Assembly: GCA_003486645.1 (NCBI GenBank)
Contig: DNGI01000453.1
Location: forward strand, 7,232-15,222
Length of the DNA stretch: 7,991 nucleotides
Source: Cyanobacteria bacterium UBA11370
GTDB taxonomy: Bacteria; Cyanobacteriota; Cyanobacteriia; Cyanobacteriales; Coleofasciculaceae
Direction of reading: 5' to 3'
The stretch's first letter is position 1. Every line of letters starts with the position of its first letter. The notes under the pieces are model-generated. The model ran no database searches. It was given only the letters and a program-made list of their open reading frames with translations, and was not told where the DNA came from. The position numbers and the translations under genes are program-made. This document shows positions 6,362 through 7,991 of this stretch, piece by piece.

Positions 6362-6867
6362 AATAACTTTTCGGTTCCTATTGATGCCAAAAGCAATATA
6401 AAATTCTGATTTTTTTCAAGAGTCCCATAAGTTTTAGAAAATAAATCTAGTCGATAATCAGGATGCTGAGAATACTTGTTTAAGACTGCAAGATTAAAGA
6501 AAACAGGCGTTAAAAAACCATCATCCCAAGGTCTTTGCAAGCCTGGTATATTTTCATAATCTCTATAGTCATAGAGAAAATCAACTTGCCCATACTCAAA
6601 GCGTCGATTGAAGTCTTGCCGAGGAGATAGCCTGACTACAGGCTTTCCAGATTCTTCAGCTTGTTCTAAAACAGTTGATAGTAATAATTTCGTTTTTTCA
6701 GGAAAGTAGTATTGAATGCAATGATCGCAACGTAATAGAGGAATATTTGACAAGTGTACTATTAAACGCTCGTGCGTCACTGTGTATCTGTCAAAGCAGA
6801 ATTCTAGCCAGTCACCACAAATATCACAGTAGTGAGTTTGTACCTTTCCAAGCTGTAAATCAACCAT
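6328..6867 (-). CDS. N-terminal part of frameshifted zinc-ribbon protein, unknown function
   Basis: A 179-residue open frame starts at ATG 6867, the only in-frame standard start; AGG directly abuts it and no good ribosome site is seen. Residues 14-17 (CDIC) and 47-50 (CDHC) form a CxxC...CxxC pair, so a zinc ribbon is likely at the N-terminus. The region that follows (DFLYDYRDYENIPGLQRPWDDGFLTPVFF) is well folded in appearance but belongs to no family I can name. The true frame leaves this ORF at the A7 run 6416-6410; the last 26 residues (after LEKN) are out-of-frame translation. The gene is isolated on its strand, facing away from the antitoxin gene. It may be a pseudogene, a sequencing indel, or use slippage. 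Confidence 0.7.
   Translation of the reverse strand: MVDLQLGKVQTHYCDICGDWLEFCFDRYTVTHERLIVHLSNIPLLRCDHCIQYYFPEKTKLLLSTVLEQAEESGKPVVRLSPRQDFNRRFEYGQVDFLYDYRDYENIPGLQRPWDDGFLTPVFFNLAVLNKYSQHPDYRLDLFSKTYGTLEKNQNFILLLASIGTEKLLCGWVTLTNCR
6410..6416 (-). other. A7 run where the zinc-ribbon gene changes frame
   Basis: On the coding strand CTT GAA AAA AAT CAG gives L-E-K-N-Q, then an out-of-frame tail. Reading one base back after GAA AAA gives L-E-K-K-S-E-F-Y-I-A-F and joins the downstream frame without a gap. The heptamer A AAA AAT has the X XXY YYZ form of a minus-one slippery site. One missing A (8 to 7) explains it equally well. Confidence 0.7.
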
Positions 6868-6896
6868 CCTAGTTTCTGCAACTGATAGTTTGTAAC

Positions 6897-6915
6897 ATCT
6901 AACAATTGATTAGAT
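6897..6915. promoter_or_regulatory. Palindrome upstream of the zinc-ribbon gene (possible operator)
   Basis: ATCTAACAATTGATTAGAT has 6-base arms ATCTAA/TTAGAT around a near-symmetric AATT centre. It ends 30 bases before the start of the minus-strand gene, where a repressor could act. No clear -35/-10 pair is visible around it, so the role is inferred from symmetry and position only. Confidence 0.4.
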
Positions 6916-6975
6916 AAACTTTTTTACTCCAATACTCTCACTTAGGGGAATTAGTGCGAGCGCTCATCGTAGTAG

Positions 6976-7001
6976 GTTGGGTTGACATAAGTAAACCCAA
7001 C
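6976..7001. repeat. GTTGGGTT/AACCCAAC inverted repeat
   Basis: GTTGGGTT (6976-6983) pairs with AACCCAAC (6994-7001) around a 10-base loop. Hairpins of the form GTAGGTTGGGTT...AACCCAAC are common dispersed intergenic repeats in filamentous cyanobacteria. It lies in the 375-base spacer between the divergent zinc-ribbon and antitoxin genes. Apart from a HIP1 site (7058-7065), the palindrome at 6897 and a promoter candidate, I see nothing else there. Confidence 0.65.
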
Positions 7002-7105
7002 ATTACTTCTATTCACAACCCTGACACTTCTGCTATTCTATTCCAGCCTTTGGAAAAGCGATCGCTGCATTAAGCAGTCTAAGAACTCTGGTCAATGTGC
7101 TGCGA

Positions 7106-7134
7106 TCACCATTTTAGTACAATTGAACTATAAT
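7106..7134 (+). promoter_or_regulatory. Candidate promoter of the antitoxin gene
   Basis: TATAAT at 7129-7134 is a perfect -10 box. A weak -35 (TCACCA, 7106-7111) lies 17 bases upstream. Transcription would begin near 7141, about 100 bases before the gene. The weak -35 would fit an activator-dependent or autoregulated promoter, which is inference. Confidence 0.45.
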
Positions 7135-7227
7135 TAAGATAGGAATATGCTTTATAGCTTTTAGCCTAATGACTCTGTAAGCTGATGTATGCGAACATCT
7201 GGATATTGACTGCGGCATAGCAGATTG

Positions 7228-7237
7228 AAGGGGGTGA
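7228..7237 (+). promoter_or_regulatory. Shine-Dalgarno site deciding the antitoxin start
   Basis: AAGGGGGTGA matches the 16S anti-Shine-Dalgarno sequence at nine of ten positions. It sits 5 bases before GTG 7243. The TTG at 7225 precedes it, so TTG 7225 is unlikely to be the start. Confidence 0.7.
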
Positions 7238-7242
7238 TTATA

Positions 7243-7704
7243 GTGTTGTCATGCTTTAACATCGCGGATTACTTTATCTGGTTAGCCAACGAAACAGGCT
7301 CTTTCATTAGTAACCTGAAACTTCAAAAGCTTGTATATTACGCTCAGGCTTGGCATCTTGCACTGCATGGCACTCCCCTATTTCAGGAAGATTTTCAAGC
7401 ATGGGTACATGGCCCGGTAATTCCTGAACTATATCAGAAGTACAAAGACTTTGGCTGGCAACCCATTTTAAAGGAAGCTAACCCAGAACTGCCTCCAGAG
7501 GTTCAGGAGTTTCTGGATGAGGTTGCACAAGAGTACTTTGCTTGTGATGCCTACGAACTGGAGCGGATGACTCATGTCGAAGCCCCTTGGAATCAGGCTA
7601 GAGGAAAGCTACCACCCGATGCACCTTCCGACGCAGTGATTAAAAAGGAGTGGATGAAGGAGTACTACGGCTCTCGTGTCGAAGAAGAAGATCAAGAAGA
7701 CTGA
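7243..7704 (+). CDS. Panacea (DUF4065/SocA-like) antitoxin
   Basis: A 153-residue protein with the hallmarks of the Panacea domain, formerly DUF4065. These are ADYFIWLANE near the start, NLKLQKLVYYAQAWHLAL, then FQAWVHGPVIPELYQKYKDFG; the C-terminal tail is acidic (EEEDQED). Panacea proteins are antitoxins that neutralise varied toxins encoded next door; SocA of Caulobacter is a known relative that acts as a proteolytic adaptor. The start was set at GTG 7243 because of the strong Shine-Dalgarno at 7228-7237; TTG 7246 is also possible. The C-terminal 9 codons overlap the start of the downstream partner gene, typical of translationally coupled toxin-antitoxin pairs. The order is antitoxin first. 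The gene itself looks intact, though its partner is cut. Confidence 0.85.
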   Translation: MLSCFNIADYFIWLANETGSFISNLKLQKLVYYAQAWHLALHGTPLFQEDFQAWVHGPVIPELYQKYKDFGWQPILKEANPELPPEVQEFLDEVAQEYFACDAYELERMTHVEAPWNQARGKLPPDAPSDAVIKKEWMKEYYGSRVEEEDQED

Positions 7705-7927
7705 TGTTGCGAAAGGCAGCACATCAGGTATTCAATCAACGAAGCTGAAGCCACCTCAAGGCATCAGCTTTTCGTTTAAGTACTATCAGGACAGCCACAG
7801 TAAGTTTTCTTGTCATGGAAAAGAAGCAATCTATTGGCTGACACTGCTTGAGCGGTTGAAAGCTCTATGCAGTTTGACAGCCCAAGAGTTGTTAGTGAAC
7901 CGTAGCAGTACTCTAAGATTTGACACT

Positions 7928-7948
7928 CCCCGCCCTAAAAGTGCGGGG
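7928..7948. repeat. Subterminal hairpin of the IS605-type element
   Basis: CCCCGC (7928-7933) pairs with GCGGGG (7943-7948) around a 9-base loop that contains the tnpB stop codon. On the minus strand it would form the 3' stem of the RNA that carries the TnpB guide scaffold. Confidence 0.75.
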
Positions 7949-7991
7949 ATTCTTGGTTCAACAACTCACCATAACCTAGCAGGATTTCTCC
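7935..7991 (-). CDS. tnpB: TnpB, RNA-guided nuclease of an IS605-type element, last 18 codons
   Basis: Minus-strand translation from the window edge gives GEILLGYGELLNQESPHF and ends at TAG 7937-7935. An NQESP-like tail ending in the right-end hairpin is common among cyanobacterial TnpB proteins. TnpB is a RuvC-type nuclease guided by an RNA made from the element's right end. Only the extreme C-terminus is present, so the catalytic residues and intactness cannot be judged. Confidence 0.6.
   Translation of the reverse strand, partial: GEILLGYGELLNQESPHF

Larger units (their letters stand above)
7676..7991 (+). pseudogene. Putative toxin partner of the Panacea antitoxin, truncated by an IS end
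   Basis: The frame starts at GTG 7676, inside the antitoxin gene, and is the only start possible because TGA 7655-7657 closes it upstream. AAGGAG (7657-7662) is 13 bases before it. About 80 codons of real sequence follow: a basic N-terminus (SKKKIKKTDVAKG), LKPPQGISFSFKYYQDSH, KFSCHGKEAIYWLTLLERLK and TAQELLVNRSSTLR. I believe this matches the N-terminal part of a cyanobacterial uncharacterised family that follows DUF4065 genes. From codon 82 the frame is IS sequence (TTTGACACTCCCCGC) and it stays open to the window edge. The natural C-terminus is lost. Toxin function is inferred from gene order and overlap only. Confidence 0.65.
7919..7991 (-). mobile_element. Right end of an IS200/IS605-type (tnpB) element, partial
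   Basis: The sequence from TTTGACACTCCCCGC inward, with a CCCCGC/GCGGGG hairpin and a tnpB tail, is the 3' (right) end of an IS605-group element running leftward. Such elements move as single strands and recognise subterminal hairpins, with no target duplication. The exact tip is within 7919-7921. It interrupts the antitoxin partner gene. The remainder lies beyond the window. Confidence 0.75.

Noticed and set aside
6675..6872. Plus-strand 65-codon open frame
   Set aside because: It is antisense to the zinc-ribbon coding region.
7106..7240. Riboswitch or structured leader before the antitoxin gene
   Set aside because: Apart from short inverted repeats there is no recognisable riboswitch core; an ordinary promoter and Shine-Dalgarno explain the region.
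7704..7748. ATG overlapping the antitoxin stop codon (ATGA type) as the partner start
   Set aside because: That frame stops after 14 codons; the long conserved frame starts at GTG 7676.

Overview
This is cyanobacterial DNA. The octamer GCGATCGC (HIP1) occurs seven times (starting at 363, 596, 2278, 2298, 4899, 5547 and 7058). Several proteins also look like cyanobacterial families: a DevA-type ABC ATPase, a DUF6220-like membrane protein and a FlaR-like P-loop protein. Filamentous, repeat-rich lineages fit best, but I cannot name a genus.

The window reads as an accessory region dense in mobile and defence-type genes, with many genes cut by recombination. From left to right: the C-terminal ATPase half of a sensor histidine kinase (56-595); an AIPR-family (abortive infection) protein lacking its normal N-terminus, whose open frame overlaps the kinase end (571-2145); the first 66 codons of an aldo/keto reductase (2196-2393) stopped by a degenerate IS630-family element (2394-3530); beyond the element, the C-terminal half of an unrelated P-loop kinase-like gene (3533-3849); a convergent short-chain dehydrogenase-like gene without the usual catalytic Ser and Tyr (3858-4508); a DevA ATPase C-terminal fragment joined to the N-terminal part of a DUF6220-like gene (4664-5217); a repeat-filled spacer with a small MITE-like element (5322-5417); a large minus-strand gene of unknown function with an N-terminal zinc-ribbon motif, split by a one-base frameshift in an A7 run (5627-6867); and a Panacea/SocA-type antitoxin (7243-7704) overlapping a probable partner gene (7676 onward). 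That partner is cut at about 7919 by the right end of an IS605-type element, whose tnpB reads in from the window's right edge.

The AIPR protein, the zinc-ribbon protein and the antitoxin pair could each belong to phage-defence or abortive-infection functions. They are not one operon: the AIPR and antitoxin genes are on the plus strand, the zinc-ribbon gene is on the minus strand, and debris separates them. Only the antitoxin and its partner are clearly translationally coupled. I do not see a complete new multi-gene system. The best candidates for new biology are the zinc-ribbon protein, the antitoxin partner, and the TnpB end whose RNA guide would be copied from the disrupted partner gene.

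At least four junctions (about 600, 2392/3532, about 5025 and about 7919) join pieces of genes that do not belong together. Either the locus is decaying by repeated insertion and deletion, or part of it is an assembly chimera; sequence alone cannot decide.
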